Of a stretch of DNA of 64,000 nt, positions 45,069 through 55,330 are shown one piece after another; position 1 is the first letter of the stretch, and every line of letters begins with the position of its first letter. Under the pieces are notes generated by a model. The model made no database searches. It was not told the origin of the DNA and worked only from the letters and a program-made list of their open reading frames with translations. The stretch is from positions 8,824,432-8,888,431 of the forward strand of contig CAIIXF020000012.1 in the NCBI GenBank assembly GCA_903813345.2, in the 5' to 3' direction. The DNA comes from Owenia fusiformis (taxonomy: Eukaryota > Annelida > Polychaeta > Sabellida > Oweniidae). The position numbers and the translations under genes are program-made.

Positions 45069-45624
45069 ACTGGATTAATAAAAAAGTCAATAATCATCAT
45101 GGTAATAATATTAAAACACATATTTAAGTAAATATTCTTAGCCAATATCAGGATTAATGATCATCCAGTTTTCATTTAGATAATCTACCTGTTATCATTG
45201 TGCCAAACACGGCCTCCAAAAAAGACTTCTTGTTACTAGTTTTCAAAATGATACATAATATCCATGAATCAGCTGTTTTGGAACCTAAACCCATCTTAAA
45301 GACACAGAACCAAGACCCTGGGTCCTGTTATCCAATCAAAAAGTAGTTTTCATTAACCAATAGAAATTCACACCGATTGAGCCAATCACAGCCTTCAAAA
45401 CAAGATTTTTAAAAATGGCCACCAAAATAGTAAACAATAACATAGCAGTAAAATTTTGTACTCACATATATATGCATTGGTTTCTCATTTAATAATCCAC
45501 TAAACAATATTATAAGAGCATATAATCCAAATAGTAGTTACTATAGTTAATGTGTATACTATTATATTTAATTAATCCGAATAAGAATATTTCATTGTGT
45601 AAGTCTAGCTGAACTTATATCCAT

Positions 45625-46323
45625 TCACTGGTAAACATGTCCTTTATATTCAATGCCAGGTGGATTCGGGAACCATTCTCTCACTTGTGTGACAACACAT
45701 GTGGGCATTATCTCCCTTTTATGGTATATTATACTTCTGTCACTACTTTTGGAAGCTGCCTTTTTGGTTAAATAGTTAGGATGTCTCCATAGTCCTAGAT
45801 TGTTTATCATTCTCCAAAATTCCTTGTACAGTTTTCTCCTTGTTATAATGTTTGACAATGATGGAGTTGCATTTGTTGTCCTCCAAAATGGCTCATACTT
45901 GGCTTCATTGACAACACATGGGTTCCAGAAACAATGCGGACAATCATGTGACTCTTCATTAGAACTAGGGGAATCATTGTTAGGAGGCTGCGGAGGCTCT
46001 GTAGATACATGTTGTGGTATCATACCAGTCAAAATGCTGATTGACTGACTTGCTTGACTTTCGTCTTCTGTTGAAGAATCAGTGGCTACTGTTTCTAAAG
46101 AACAAATTGCTACTGTTTCTGAAGAGATACTAGCTGATGTTTTCCTCTTTGCTGCTTTTCTTCTATTCACATTTACTGTTTTTTCTGTATTATTCAACCT
46201 ACTGTTCTTGTAGCTGTCCTCAATGGGGTCAAAGTTCCAGTCATAGTGATCATATAGGGATTCTATCACTAACCTCTGTTCCTCAGTTACATTTATCTTC
46301 AAGCTGTAAGTTCTGCTTTCCAT
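45625..46323 (-). CDS. P2X7 intracellular (ballast)-domain-like protein of the transposon
   Basis: 232 residues. The N-terminal half is Ser/Thr/Glu-rich with a basic patch (NVNRRKAAKRK), and looks disordered. From residue ~130 comes a compact domain: CPHCFWNPCVV (zinc-ligand pair of Cys), then KLYKEFWRMINNLGLWRHPN, and near the C terminus REIMPTCVVTQVREWFPNPP then GIEYKGHV. The last block matches the C-terminal ballast domain of P2X7 receptors (PSC-x-W-x-IRxxFP...G-Y-GF pattern), a Zn-binding fold also found in many invertebrate proteins without a channel. There is no channel part or membrane segment here. It is transcribed away from the transposase across an 830 bp gap, which probably holds both promoters. 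A DNA- or protein-binding accessory role in transposition is my inference. Confidence 0.8.
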   Translation of the reverse strand: MESRTYSLKINVTEEQRLVIESLYDHYDWNFDPIEDSYKNSRLNNTEKTVNVNRRKAAKRKTSASISSETVAICSLETVATDSSTEDESQASQSISILTGMIPQHVSTEPPQPPNNDSPSSNEESHDCPHCFWNPCVVNEAKYEPFWRTTNATPSLSNIITRRKLYKEFWRMINNLGLWRHPNYLTKKAASKSSDRSIIYHKREIMPTCVVTQVREWFPNPPGIEYKGHVYQ

Positions 46324-47153
46324 TTCACTGCTTGAACTTCAAACATAAAATGACACTGTTTCTTGGATCATAGATTTAGTTTTTAGAATCTGAAAGACCA
46401 GTGAAATGCAGCTTGATAAATGTATATTACTATGGGAAAACCAAGGCTTTCTCCAATTCTTGGAGGTTTTAATAATAAATACTCTCTGGTGGATTCATCA
46501 TCTGGAATCTCAGATATACTCACTCGGGAAGGTACATTAAATGTTGAATGTCACCAGAAATCTAACATATAATCTTCATATGTGGAAGAGTGTAATTTGT
46601 TCACCCCTGTGTTCATGATATGGTACATCCACATCTTGTAAGGTCCAAATCTAGGTTTCTATTGATGTGACCATGATTGATAATTAATAAACATGACTCC
46701 CTGACTTTGTCAATGAGGCATGTAGAAAATCTCTTGAATTTCCCAATTTTTCAATTTTATAGCTAAGTGGTGAAAGCAGGCAAATCCTAGACCTCTGAGA
46801 TTTTTAATTGGGGCTGTACCACTTATGTGCCTCATGGCATAAGTTGCAAACAGTTACCTGGATTTTTTATTTTTCTGAACTTTCATCATTAAATTATGGC
46901 TAGAATTTGAGTAAGAACAAAAAAGAAATGTGGTTATAATGCAACAATAAAATATGGCTTATCATTTTTGCACTCCCTAGCTTAATAACTAAAATAAATA
47001 TAATTATGGTTATATATTTCCCACACTGTCACATCCCTAAGGTACACCCTTTGCCTAAATTGCCATGTGTTTTCAACTGTTACATTTGTGCCTTTTCACA
47101 TATCTTACTAACAGTTACTAGGCAAGACACACATTGTAGCAATCCTAAACTGT
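46324..47153. promoter_or_regulatory. Divergent intergenic region of the transposon
   Basis: 830 bp with no ORF of note, expected to carry both start sites. No clear core promoter could be picked by eye. Confidence 0.35.
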
Positions 47154-48791
47154 ATGATGGCAAGTAAAGCTAAGAAAAAGAAGGAATATAGAGAAAAGCA
47201 TGGGCGTTCCTCAAGATTCTCAATTGAATGTGCAGGAGGTCAAGAGAAGAAGGAAACTTTGCTTGGAAAAACGAGTAAAATAAAGAAGTTTTTACACCTG
47301 AATGGCAATGTAGATGCCATAGAAATAGCATTAGACTATTGGCTAACACACAATATGCCATCTGCAAGTAGCAACACACATACTTCAGCATCATCTGAAG
47401 GCAATCTTGAGCCAGAGTCTTGGTACACACCACTAGAGAGACATGAAACTGAGCAACCAATATTTTTTACAACTGAAAAAACTGTCAAAAAACTTGTAAG
47501 TTTAGTTGAACATCATAGCAGAATATGTCAAGCGGAACTTCAGTTGCAAGAAGTAGTATTACATGGACATGCAGCAACAATTGCATTTAAATGCCAGGTC
47601 AGCGAACATTATGTAAGATGGCCTTCCTCACCCCACTTACCAAATAGCGAGGCTTACGTCAATCTTCGTTTTTTCTTTGGACAGTTGACAAGTGGGCTAC
47701 TGCCTTCACAATATGAGAATGTTGTTAAAGCAGTCGGTATGGGCCATCTAGGTTGGAGAAAAGAGAAGACTTATACAAATGAATTATCTTCTCATATCAG
47801 TGAAGCGATGAAAGAATCTTGCAAAGCTGCCTTAGATGAAGAAAAGGGGACGTATCCTGATGTCGAGGCAAATGGTATCAATATCATGACGGATGCTCGA
47901 CATGGTGGTAGAAGAAATGCGTTTGATTGTGATGTGATATGTTTGGGCCACAACAAACACAGAGTTATACGTTCTGAACATGTTTCAAAGGAAGATGAAA
48001 TGTCATCTCAAAAGCATGAGGCATTGGGTACTAAACGGATGTATGAATTTTTTGATGCTGAACAAGTTAAAATAAATATTCATGCCCATGACAACAACGG
48101 TACAATCAATAAAATAATCCGTGAGCACAGAGGACCTGGTGGCAAGGAAACTTTAAACCAGAATGACACATGGCATGCGGCAAAGTCATTCAGTCGTGAA
48201 ATAAACAAAGTTTGTAAGGGGCCCAAATATAAAGATGGCGAGACGTGGCACTCGGAACTCATAGACAAACCCGATGGGGCACGAAAAAGAGCACAGCAAG
48301 TTATTCGAAACTGTGATAAGAATCCGAATACAATCAGGATGAAACTAGAGCAAATTCCAAACCATTATAAGGACAACCATTTAAATTGCGATGCCATATC
48401 AAGCTGTAAAACAAATATCAACTACAGATTAGAGAAAATTAGAATCACCTCACCCATTGCAGAACAATTATTATTATCATCAATTAAAAAAACAGAAATT
48501 TATAGACACGCTGAACATTATACAGAAGCTATGGACACATTTTATGTTGAGAGCTTCAACAATACGTTGAATATTTTCCATGATAAGCGTGTTGTCTTTA
48601 AAAAGCAACAATTCGAAATAAGAACTAATCTAGCTGTCGTCCACTGGAATGAAAATGTAGACCGTGATTATTCCAGCATTACTGAAATTGATGATCCACT
48701 GAATCCCTTCAAACAAAGAAAAGTTTTGAAGGACTACACAACTAATTACAAAAACAATATTTGGAACAAATGGATGGATTCTATATTTTAA
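47154..48791 (+). CDS. Kolobok-like DDE transposase, intact
   Basis: 545 residues in one open frame. A basic N terminus (ASKAKKKKEYREKHGRSS) fits DNA binding; there is no THAP finger. The catalytic core reads INIMTDARHGGRRNAFDCDV (first Asp, D247), then INIHAHDNNGTINKIIREH (second Asp, D313), NDTWHAAKSF (the DxWH-AKS motif of Kolobok transposases, ~D338) and, late, YVESFNNTLNIFHDKRVVF (likely the catalytic Glu, E466), closely following the ESFN...AxKRIHF pattern of that superfamily. The distal Asp-Glu spacing is long because of an inserted segment. No stop, frameshift or intron is seen, so the protein may be functional or recently active. Alternatives: a domesticated transposase, or a related TTAA-targeting superfamily. 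Confidence 0.85.
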   Translation: MMASKAKKKKEYREKHGRSSRFSIECAGGQEKKETLLGKTSKIKKFLHLNGNVDAIEIALDYWLTHNMPSASSNTHTSASSEGNLEPESWYTPLERHETEQPIFFTTEKTVKKLVSLVEHHSRICQAELQLQEVVLHGHAATIAFKCQVSEHYVRWPSSPHLPNSEAYVNLRFFFGQLTSGLLPSQYENVVKAVGMGHLGWRKEKTYTNELSSHISEAMKESCKAALDEEKGTYPDVEANGINIMTDARHGGRRNAFDCDVICLGHNKHRVIRSEHVSKEDEMSSQKHEALGTKRMYEFFDAEQVKINIHAHDNNGTINKIIREHRGPGGKETLNQNDTWHAAKSFSREINKVCKGPKYKDGETWHSELIDKPDGARKRAQQVIRNCDKNPNTIRMKLEQIPNHYKDNHLNCDAISSCKTNINYRLEKIRITSPIAEQLLLSSIKKTEIYRHAEHYTEAMDTFYVESFNNTLNIFHDKRVVFKKQQFEIRTNLAVVHWNENVDRDYSSITEIDDPLNPFKQRKVLKDYTTNYKNNIWNKWMDSIF

Positions 48792-50590
48792 TTATACAAT
48801 ATACTTATACTTTACCACATTCCATAGATTATTTACAAGATTAATAACATATAAATACAACATGACTATGTGCATGTAATTGGATTAACTATCACTGTTG
48901 GATATATAAAGATCACATCACTTGAAATGCCTCAGCCAGGATCAGGGTAAGTTAATATCAATAATACTTCATTTACTGCAGATATTTTAGGCCATGTGCT
49001 TTTGTTGACCTCTAAATATGCACGGATCGCCTGTTGTGATTGGCTCATTTCAAAATAGGCTCCTCCTTCTCAGTTGTTCCAATATCAGAAATTAAACAGT
49101 AATAATTACAAAAGTAAATAATATCTTGGACTGGATTTAACATGTTTCAATGCCTCCTATATTCATAGATAACTGTGACAATTTATAGAGTGATAGGGTT
49201 TCTATAACTAGAGAAAATGAGGAAAATGTCAGTGAGCTCAGATTTTGTCTAAATTTTGAATTCAGCCATGTTTTTTCAACTGATTCAGGCCTTTTATAGC
49301 GGGGGTGAGTCTTTAATAGAAAGGTTTACTATTTTCTTGTGTGGCTTTAATAGACTAATACGCGATAGACGAAAACATGGTCATTAACATAAATTAAATT
49401 TCTCCCGCAATGCATCGCTTCAAGTGGGACAAATTTTCATTGGTCCGTTGATTAAACCAAATTCTCTCAACCTAAAAAACATGTTTTCGCGTATTGTCGG
49501 GACGATAAAGGTCATACTAATTTCAAGTTACAACCCTCACAATTGATATAAGTCAAACATATATAAACATGACATCAAACCCGCGTTATATACACGAGAA
49601 CTTGCTTCTTTTTCACATCGAATCATCGAGTCTCAGCTCCCGGGAACTAAGTCGGTGACATCACCGTAGAACATTTCATGATTATCGTCAGTTTCGAAAA
49701 ATATTCGTGAAAACGCTTTGCAGATTGCCATAAGGACCTATATTTTTAACGATTGTGCAAATATCCGTGAAGAGGAATGTCAAATCATGCTGAAATGATG
49801 TATTCAAGATCGGACTCAGTATATTTCAATCCGGGGAAAAACCCGGATGTAAAAAATCTGTTCTCGGAATTGGAGCTCTTCAACAGGGGAGGTGAGAAGG
49901 TTGTCATTCTGAACTATCGCGTACACCTCTATTGGTTTTTACTTCAATCACATAATCATCCTTCGAGTATCAATTTTTGTTATGGGTCGCCGATAACATT
50001 TCAAAATGTCAAGTGATTTCAATATTATCTTCTCATCCATGATTAAATAATTTGTGGAACATAGAGTTAGATTATTATTAGAACGGCTGCTGTGTCTGCG
50101 TTCACACAAATAGCTACTAAGGTGTGTCCGATGCCAGCCAACAAATTGATATTGAAGCTTTGCCAACTTGACTCTTGCAAAAAGTTTATTAAAAATATGT
50201 TTTTTGTTTTTTAAGGTTATTTTATTTCCATATTAGAAATATATATAAACATACAGTAATACATGAATACATATATATATATGGAGAAACAAGCCTACGT
50301 TTGCACATTATTGGCTTGTGAAAATTCATTTTATACAGTGGATATTTACACGTACAATAATATGTTCTTATAGTGATTTCGTATCTTTAAGGTGATTTCG
50401 TAGAACATGTTTTGCAATGCTTGAAAAAACAAGAATCAATGAATTGTGGCTGATTCAGTCCACTCAGGCGTTTTGTCCTTAAATTAGCATTCTGCGAATC
50501 TCGTGCAAAGTTTGAAACATCATCTTAGACGAATGAAAATCAGTCCTAAATGGACTGACTCGTCCAGGGCTTAAATTCTTAAACCATTAG
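48792..50590. other. Mostly non-coding stretch right of the transposase
   Basis: Holds the candidate transposon edge (49313), a short inverted pair (AATACGCGATAGACGAAAAC then ATG near 49360, and CATGTTTTCGCGTATT near 49481-49496), and a possible first exon at 49778-49891. Confidence 0.45.
49778..49891 (+). other. Candidate first coding exon of an unidentified gene
   Basis: ATG (49778) opens SNHAEMMYSRSDSVYFNPGK then NPDVKNLFSELELFNRG and meets a fair donor (GGGGAG|GTGAGAAG) at about 49892. The upstream ~230 bases are less AT-rich, with a CCAAT box (ATTGGTCC near 49440). No further exon is recognised before the antisense GPCR. It could be a chance ORF. Confidence 0.25.
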
Positions 50591-50850
50591 ATCGCGCCTA
50601 ACCATCGACAAGGTACAGTGACAAAATATACCCGTAATACACTTTAGATGTACGATAGTTATTTAACCGATTTGAAGCAAAGACAATGATGTAGGTTTGA
50701 TGTAGGTTTTAAAAAATATATTTAGATTTAGACCAGATCTTTTCCAAACGATGAAAACTACAAAGTTTGCTCAAATTTCACCACCCTCGCGTTGTACCAT
50801 GCCCTGCTCGTTCAACTTAATTTGGTACACACCTTGTGTATATGGTTCAG
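50591..50850. mobile_element. Chimeric repeat: family A end at left, family B end at right
   Basis: GCGCCTAACCATCGACAAGG then TACAGTGACAAAATATACCC (as 28986-29330), followed at 50755-50850 by AAGTTTGCTCAAATTTCACC then ACCCTCGCGTTGTACC and TTCAACTTAATTTGGTACAC (as 30290-30370). This suggests that A and B are the two ends of one larger element. Confidence 0.65.
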
Positions 50851-50979
50851 AGAATTTAACTATATATTCATGATCAAATGTTATCGCGTGCTTTTAAGAT
50901 AACGATATATGTCCTTCACCTTCATAATTCATAGTACGGTGTTACATAGATGAAATAATGCATAATATACAGGGTGTTC

Positions 50980-51610
50980 AAAAAAATGCAACCCAAAGAA
51001 ATCGCTATATCTTGAAAAATACTGGTTCAATTATGTTCATATTTTCAGGAAATAAAGAATAGACTGTATAGCTCCTGCAAATGATTAGTTGTAAAACATG
51101 ATGCCTTGGACACCTGCTCAAAAGACAGTTGTACTAGGAAAATACGAAAAATGCAGTCAGGGGTGACTCCAACCGCAGAAAAACTAAGTAACTTCCTAAC
51201 CATAGTGTTTTGGCTCTTAAAATTTGGCACAAATCATCTTCATTCACTGTATGGTAAATTTGTAGAGTGAAACAAATCACTTCAGGGACTTTACAGTCAT
51301 GGTCGAAATGCTTTCAAATCGCAGTCAAACGCCCTGGTTCAGGCAGACATAAGAAGGCATTTTGACCATGACTGTAAAGTCCCTGGAGTGATTTTGATGA
51401 AACTCCAGAAATTCACAACACATTGAATGAGGATAATTTGTGCCAAATTTGAAGAGCCAAAACACTATGGTTAGAAAGTTATTTGGTTTTATTGCTGTGG
51501 CAGTCACCTCTGACTGCATTTTTGTATTTTCCTAGTACAACTTTCTTTTGAGCAGGTGTCCAAGGCATCATGTTTTACAACTTACTGACAACAGGAGCTA
51601 TACATACAAT
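50980..51610. mobile_element. Mariner-type foldback, right end truncated
   Basis: Starts after TA (50978-50979) with the canonical CAGGGTGTTCAAAAAAATGC. The arm 51049-51300 is repeated inverted at 51345-51606 (TGACTGTAAAGTCCCTG; GTGCCAAATTTGAAGAGCC; GAGCAGGTGTCCAAGGCATC). The outer ~65 bases of the right arm are missing. It ends ~65 bases from the GPCR stop and may supply its 3' UTR. Confidence 0.8.
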
Positions 51611-51673
51611 ATTATATAACCCCAATATGCTATAATCTAGTAAATGTATTAATTTTGCCTCATCATGTACATA

Positions 51674-52864
51674 CTAGAACTTTGTGACCTCGTCAACCGT
51701 TGATACACCAGAACTTGAGTTAAGTTTGGCTTTCCAGTTTTCCGAGTTTGATTGGTTTGACTGCGGTATGATGCTAACATTTTTCTGTGCGTTTGTTGCG
51801 TCCTGACTCGAACTTAACCTCATACATCCTCCGCAGATTGTTTTCTTTCGACATAATAACTCTTTCAAGGAATCCCGAAATTTCTTTCCACTCAGGCAAT
51901 ACATAACGAAATTCAAAGCGCTGTTAAGATACATTAGCATGTGTACAATAGCCGAAGATAGAACCGATCGTGCTTGTTCAGCTAATGTAGTTGGAGCCCG
52001 CTCAACCGTGTTGGCCCGTTTGCTTAGTTTAATGATGATGTCGACACTGATTGGAGCCGTGAAACAAAGAAATAATACAGATATCATCACAAGCATAATT
52101 GTCATAGATCGTGTTTTGTCGTCTTTGTTCGAATTGGAGACGTTTAGTTTTTTTCTCCTGTTGTTCCTCACTCTCAACAACTGGATTATGATTAACATGT
52201 TGCAAACGATCAAAATGGCAAATGGCACAAGCGAGGAAACTGATGCCTGGATCCAGGGCCAGTATAAAGTGTGAAATTTTACAAACCCCTTCAAATAATA
52301 GCAATTAAAATTACCCCGTTCTCCAAGTGTAAACATCAAATTGCAGTTGATGCCAACCATGAACAATACAATAAGGTTGATAACAATTATGGCGTTCCTT
52401 CTTGTGCATATTGATCTTGCTCTCAATGGGAGGTACACGAAGATGACTCTATCAATTGTGACGCTCACCAACATCCAGACGGATAGGTCAATAAATAAAT
52501 AGGTGAAGAACACGTGGATCTTGCAGGCCCATTCATGTGCCTCCCTAATATCAAATTTGAACAAATGCAAAATCCACGCTTGGCCTAGACCAACAATGAG
52601 TGCTCCTGTGTCAAATACCGCCAACGCGGAGAGATATATGGACATGTTGGCCTGCTTCATACTTGTAAATGTCGTGACTAGAAATGATAGAATATTACCA
52701 ATGACTCCAAGTACGATAACGACAGGTGACATATACTTCCACAAAGCGATTCCTATTTGGTATTCTACATAGTCCTCGATGGAATGGGCTCTTATCGTAG
52801 TTGTCATCACTGTTGAATTGCGAATTACGTCAAATGTAGCACTTCCCGCTGTAGAGGTTTCCAT
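51674..52864 (-). CDS. Class A orphan peptide-type GPCR, intronless
   Basis: 396 residues with seven hydrophobic segments. Landmarks: an N-terminal N-glycosylation site (NST, residue 16), TM1 GVIGNILS (N57), TM2 LSALAVFDTGAL (D85), the disulfide pair C114 and C188, TM3 end IDRV in place of DRY (138-140), TM5 Pro 215, a basic loop 3 (RVRNNRRKKLN), TM6 FLCFTAP in place of CWLP, TM7 NSALNFVMY in place of NPxxY, then helix 8 (KKFRDSLKELLCRKK) with cysteines for palmitoylation. The degenerate motifs (LAVFD, DRV, NSALNF) are typical of lineage-expanded FMRFamide/TRH-receptor-like receptors of invertebrates. The ligand is unknown. The start at 52864 gives a normal N-terminus length (~45 residues before TM1). 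The single exon and the repeated upstream DNA suggest origin by recent duplication or retroposition. Confidence 0.92.
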   Translation of the reverse strand: METSTAGSATFDVIRNSTVMTTTIRAHSIEDYVEYQIGIALWKYMSPVVIVLGVIGNILSFLVTTFTSMKQANMSIYLSALAVFDTGALIVGLGQAWILHLFKFDIREAHEWACKIHVFFTYLFIDLSVWMLVSVTIDRVIFVYLPLRARSICTRRNAIIVINLIVLFMVGINCNLMFTLGERGNFNCYYLKGFVKFHTLYWPWIQASVSSLVPFAILIVCNMLIIIQLLRVRNNRRKKLNVSNSNKDDKTRSMTIMLVMISVLFLCFTAPISVDIIIKLSKRANTVERAPTTLAEQARSVLSSAIVHMLMYLNSALNFVMYCLSGKKFRDSLKELLCRKKTICGGCMRLSSSQDATNAQKNVSIIPQSNQSNSENWKAKLNSSSGVSTVDEVTKF

Positions 52865-53230
52865 TATTAAACTTGCAAAAATATTGCCGATATTTCGGAA
52901 GAATTTGATGTTGTTAGTTCTTAGTATTTTGATAAATCTCCAGCTTTGTATTTTATCTGTTCAGTTACTTTGTCAAGGTGAATAGCAAAAGGTTGAGTTT
53001 TTGTCAAATCAACCTGTTAGACCTAATTTAACATTACATTTAATCTCAGTTTTATGATTTTAAAGTTTTAATCAAGCTGCCATTTTCTGTACTCTCAAAT
53101 TAGGCAAATATGAAGCCAGAGTGTTTTCATCAATTTAAATCAAATTGTAATTGTATATAATCTCAAATAAGGTAAATAGTAAGCCAAGCTGACATTGGCA
53201 ACGTGTAACAAACGTTAGCAAATTTTACCC
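52865..53230 (-). promoter_or_regulatory. GPCR upstream region, repeated elsewhere
   Basis: Contains TTCGGAAGAATTTGATGTTG, CTTTGTATTTTATCTGTTCA then GTTACTTTGTCAAGGTGAAT and AGCAAA, which recurs at 54010-54120 and 60652-60785, same orientation. It presumably holds the 5' UTR and promoter. Confidence 0.5.
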
Positions 53231-54005
53231 ATCGTAAGATATCATTGACTCCTATTAGTTTCCTTTCCTTCTTGTTTGCAGAGATGGTCTGAGTATTAGA
53301 ATGAACTTGACCAAACCCTATCAATAATTGAACTGAGAGTATCTGTGGCCACTCGCCAACCAGCTACTTTGCGGTCAATGGATAAATGCCCGTATAATCA
53401 TGTGCAATAAGATAAAAATCTGCCTACTTTTCCCGCATTCCATTGATACCCAATGAATTGAATTATGAAATTCTTCAAATGTAACATTTCCGGTTGAAGA
53501 CTATTCCATCCCTATGGTTATGACAGTATTGGCAAAACAGCCCTAATTAACGTCACCATACTAGTCAATGGGCAAAAGGGCAAACGCCTGACTTTTTATC
53601 TCGAGTTATGGATTTACGTGGCCTCACTAGCCTATCTGAGGTTCTAAAACTATGTCTAAGCTACATTTTGACACTAAACTCAATAGGGGCCAAACATCTA
53701 CTTTTTGGAATAATTGGTCGATTGTGACACTACCCCCTCTCTCTCCGGACTGAAACTGAAATTCACAAAAAGAAGGCAAAATTAATACGCCACTTGACTC
53801 GAAATTTTCCTTCAGATAACCCAAATAACTTATTTTCAGAAGAATTGACATGTTGTCATTGCAAAAAGATGACAACTGTGCCTACATACTAGCTTACTGA
53901 CTCGTCATGATCACAATTGTGTTGGGACTACATTCATTTTTTAAAACTACTTTTTTCTATTCAGCGGAAGTGACGTATTAGGGCATTTTGGCCATTGCTA
54001 ATAGT
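53231..54005. other. Upstream flank of the GPCR
   Basis: Non-coding. GCCCGTATAATCATGTGCAA then ATCTGCCTACTTTTCC and TTGATACCCAA (53390-53455) is also matched in order at 61037-61100. Confidence 0.45.
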
Positions 54006-54165
54006 TCGGAATAAATGTTATGTTCCTACCCTCCTGTTTAAAGTGTTCAAACGTTATCCGACTTTGTATTTATCTGTTCGGTAAGTTGGCAAGGTAACAA
54101 GCAAAGCAAAAAGAGAGGCACTTCAAATAATTTTACTAATGGATTAAGCTCATCGCCTATCAATA
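54006..54165. repeat. Second copy of the GPCR upstream motif
   Basis: ATAGTTCGGAATAAATGTTA, CGACTTTGTATTTATCTGTT then GGCAAGGTAACAAGCAAAGC and, further on, TTACTAATGGATTAAGCTCA then TCGCCTATCAATA. Confidence 0.6.
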
Positions 54166-55120
54166 TAATACAACACATCAATCATAAATGATTCATCATA
54201 TATATCTATTCTAATTAATAATTAGATTGGATAAAATAATTATACCTATTTGCACAAAACTTAAAATCTGTCAAATCATGGGCGTTCTTATTGGTCATCT
54301 CTGTTTACTTTTAATGAAATAACACCTATTTTATGTTTAATCATATCAAAGATTAATTTTTCTTCAAAATAATACTAAGATTAAAGGGGAATCTTGCCAA
54401 TGCCCATTTTGAAGTTCTCATGTTTATCACAGAGCAGCATACCCTTCTGTTGAAAGCCGAATCCACTGCAAGATAATATTTTAACAGTGAGAATGATTTT
54501 ATGAATAATATAGCCTTCTTTTTAGTACAGTGTGTCATACTATCATTATACTTCAGTATTGTTTTCATCAGAAATTGTGTAGCCTATTATTGTTTATATA
54601 TTTAAAACAGAATGGCTCTACCCTTTCTTGATTGACCCTGCCATGACTATAAATTCAATTACCTTTGATAAAAGGGAGTACCTTTTCAAATGATTTCACT
54701 AATGGATCAAACCCATCACCTATGAATAACACTAAGATTGGAAAAATAATTCATATTGACGATGTTTTTATACACTATATTATATTTTCTCCCTATTTGT
54801 ATACCTCATATACTTTTGTCAGTTGATTAACTAATCTCTTGTGTATATCATTTTATTGCCTACGTATAAATGTACCTCGTTTTAGTGTTGCTATGGCGAT
54901 ATGGCGAACTTTTTTATTAATCATCATAAATTGTATTCCAAAAATACAAAATAACATACCAAACAATTGCCAAAGTCGAAGGCCATTGACGGCAATTTTA
55001 AATAAGATCTGTAGAAATTGGCCAGAGGGATTTCAGATGTATCATGTTAGACTTGTTCGTTCAATAGTTCTAAACCATGGTGGATCCTTTTTTCTACTAT
55101 ATTAATGAGTTTTCCATGAA
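54166..55120. other. Gene-free stretch with a third partial copy
   Basis: TTTCAAATGATTTCACTAAT then GGATCAAACCCATCACCTAT at 54685-54725 repeats 54124-54165. Otherwise nothing is supported; the plus frame at 54839-55105 has no domain. Confidence 0.45.
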
Positions 55121-55330
55121 CATCTGCTGGAAATTTAATATCTCTAAAAAGTAAAAAGTCCATCATAGTGGGTACGGATCCCTATCGTCTCCAGTCCTGC
55201 AAGAAGTGTTGTTCTCTGTTCTGTCAGCAATGGGCATTTCGACAGGAAATGTAAAGTTGTCTGGTTTAAATTATCACATAAACATTTTGATTTGCAAGCT
55301 GTTCAAAATTGGCGAACTGAATTGAACACA
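55121..55330 (-). pseudogene. Short LINE relic (C-terminal zinc knuckle)
   Basis: Translated on the minus strand: CKSKCLCDNLNQTTLHFLSK then CPLLTEQRTTLLAGLE and TIGIR, the knuckle end of a non-LTR reverse transcriptase, as in LINE-B (QTKSHLLLYCPL). Only ~60 codons remain. Confidence 0.6.

Larger units (their letters stand above)
45300..49312. mobile_element. Putative ~4.0 kb two-gene Kolobok-like DNA transposon (boundaries tentative)
   Basis: Two intact, divergent genes with no introns: a P2RX7_C-type protein (46323 to 45625) and a transposase (47154-48791). Candidate ends are TTAA|AGACACA at 45296 and, inverted, TGAGTCT|TTAA at 49313-49316. TTAA is the Kolobok target, but the shared end is only ~8 bases. 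The proteins are well supported; the edges are not. Confidence 0.5.

Noticed and set aside
51325-51519. Minus-strand 64-codon frame near the GPCR
   Set aside because: It lies entirely in the arms of the mariner-type foldback at 50980-51610.
52029-52304. Overlapping frames on both strands within the GPCR
   Set aside because: Shadows of the receptor coding sequence; they have no domain features of their own.
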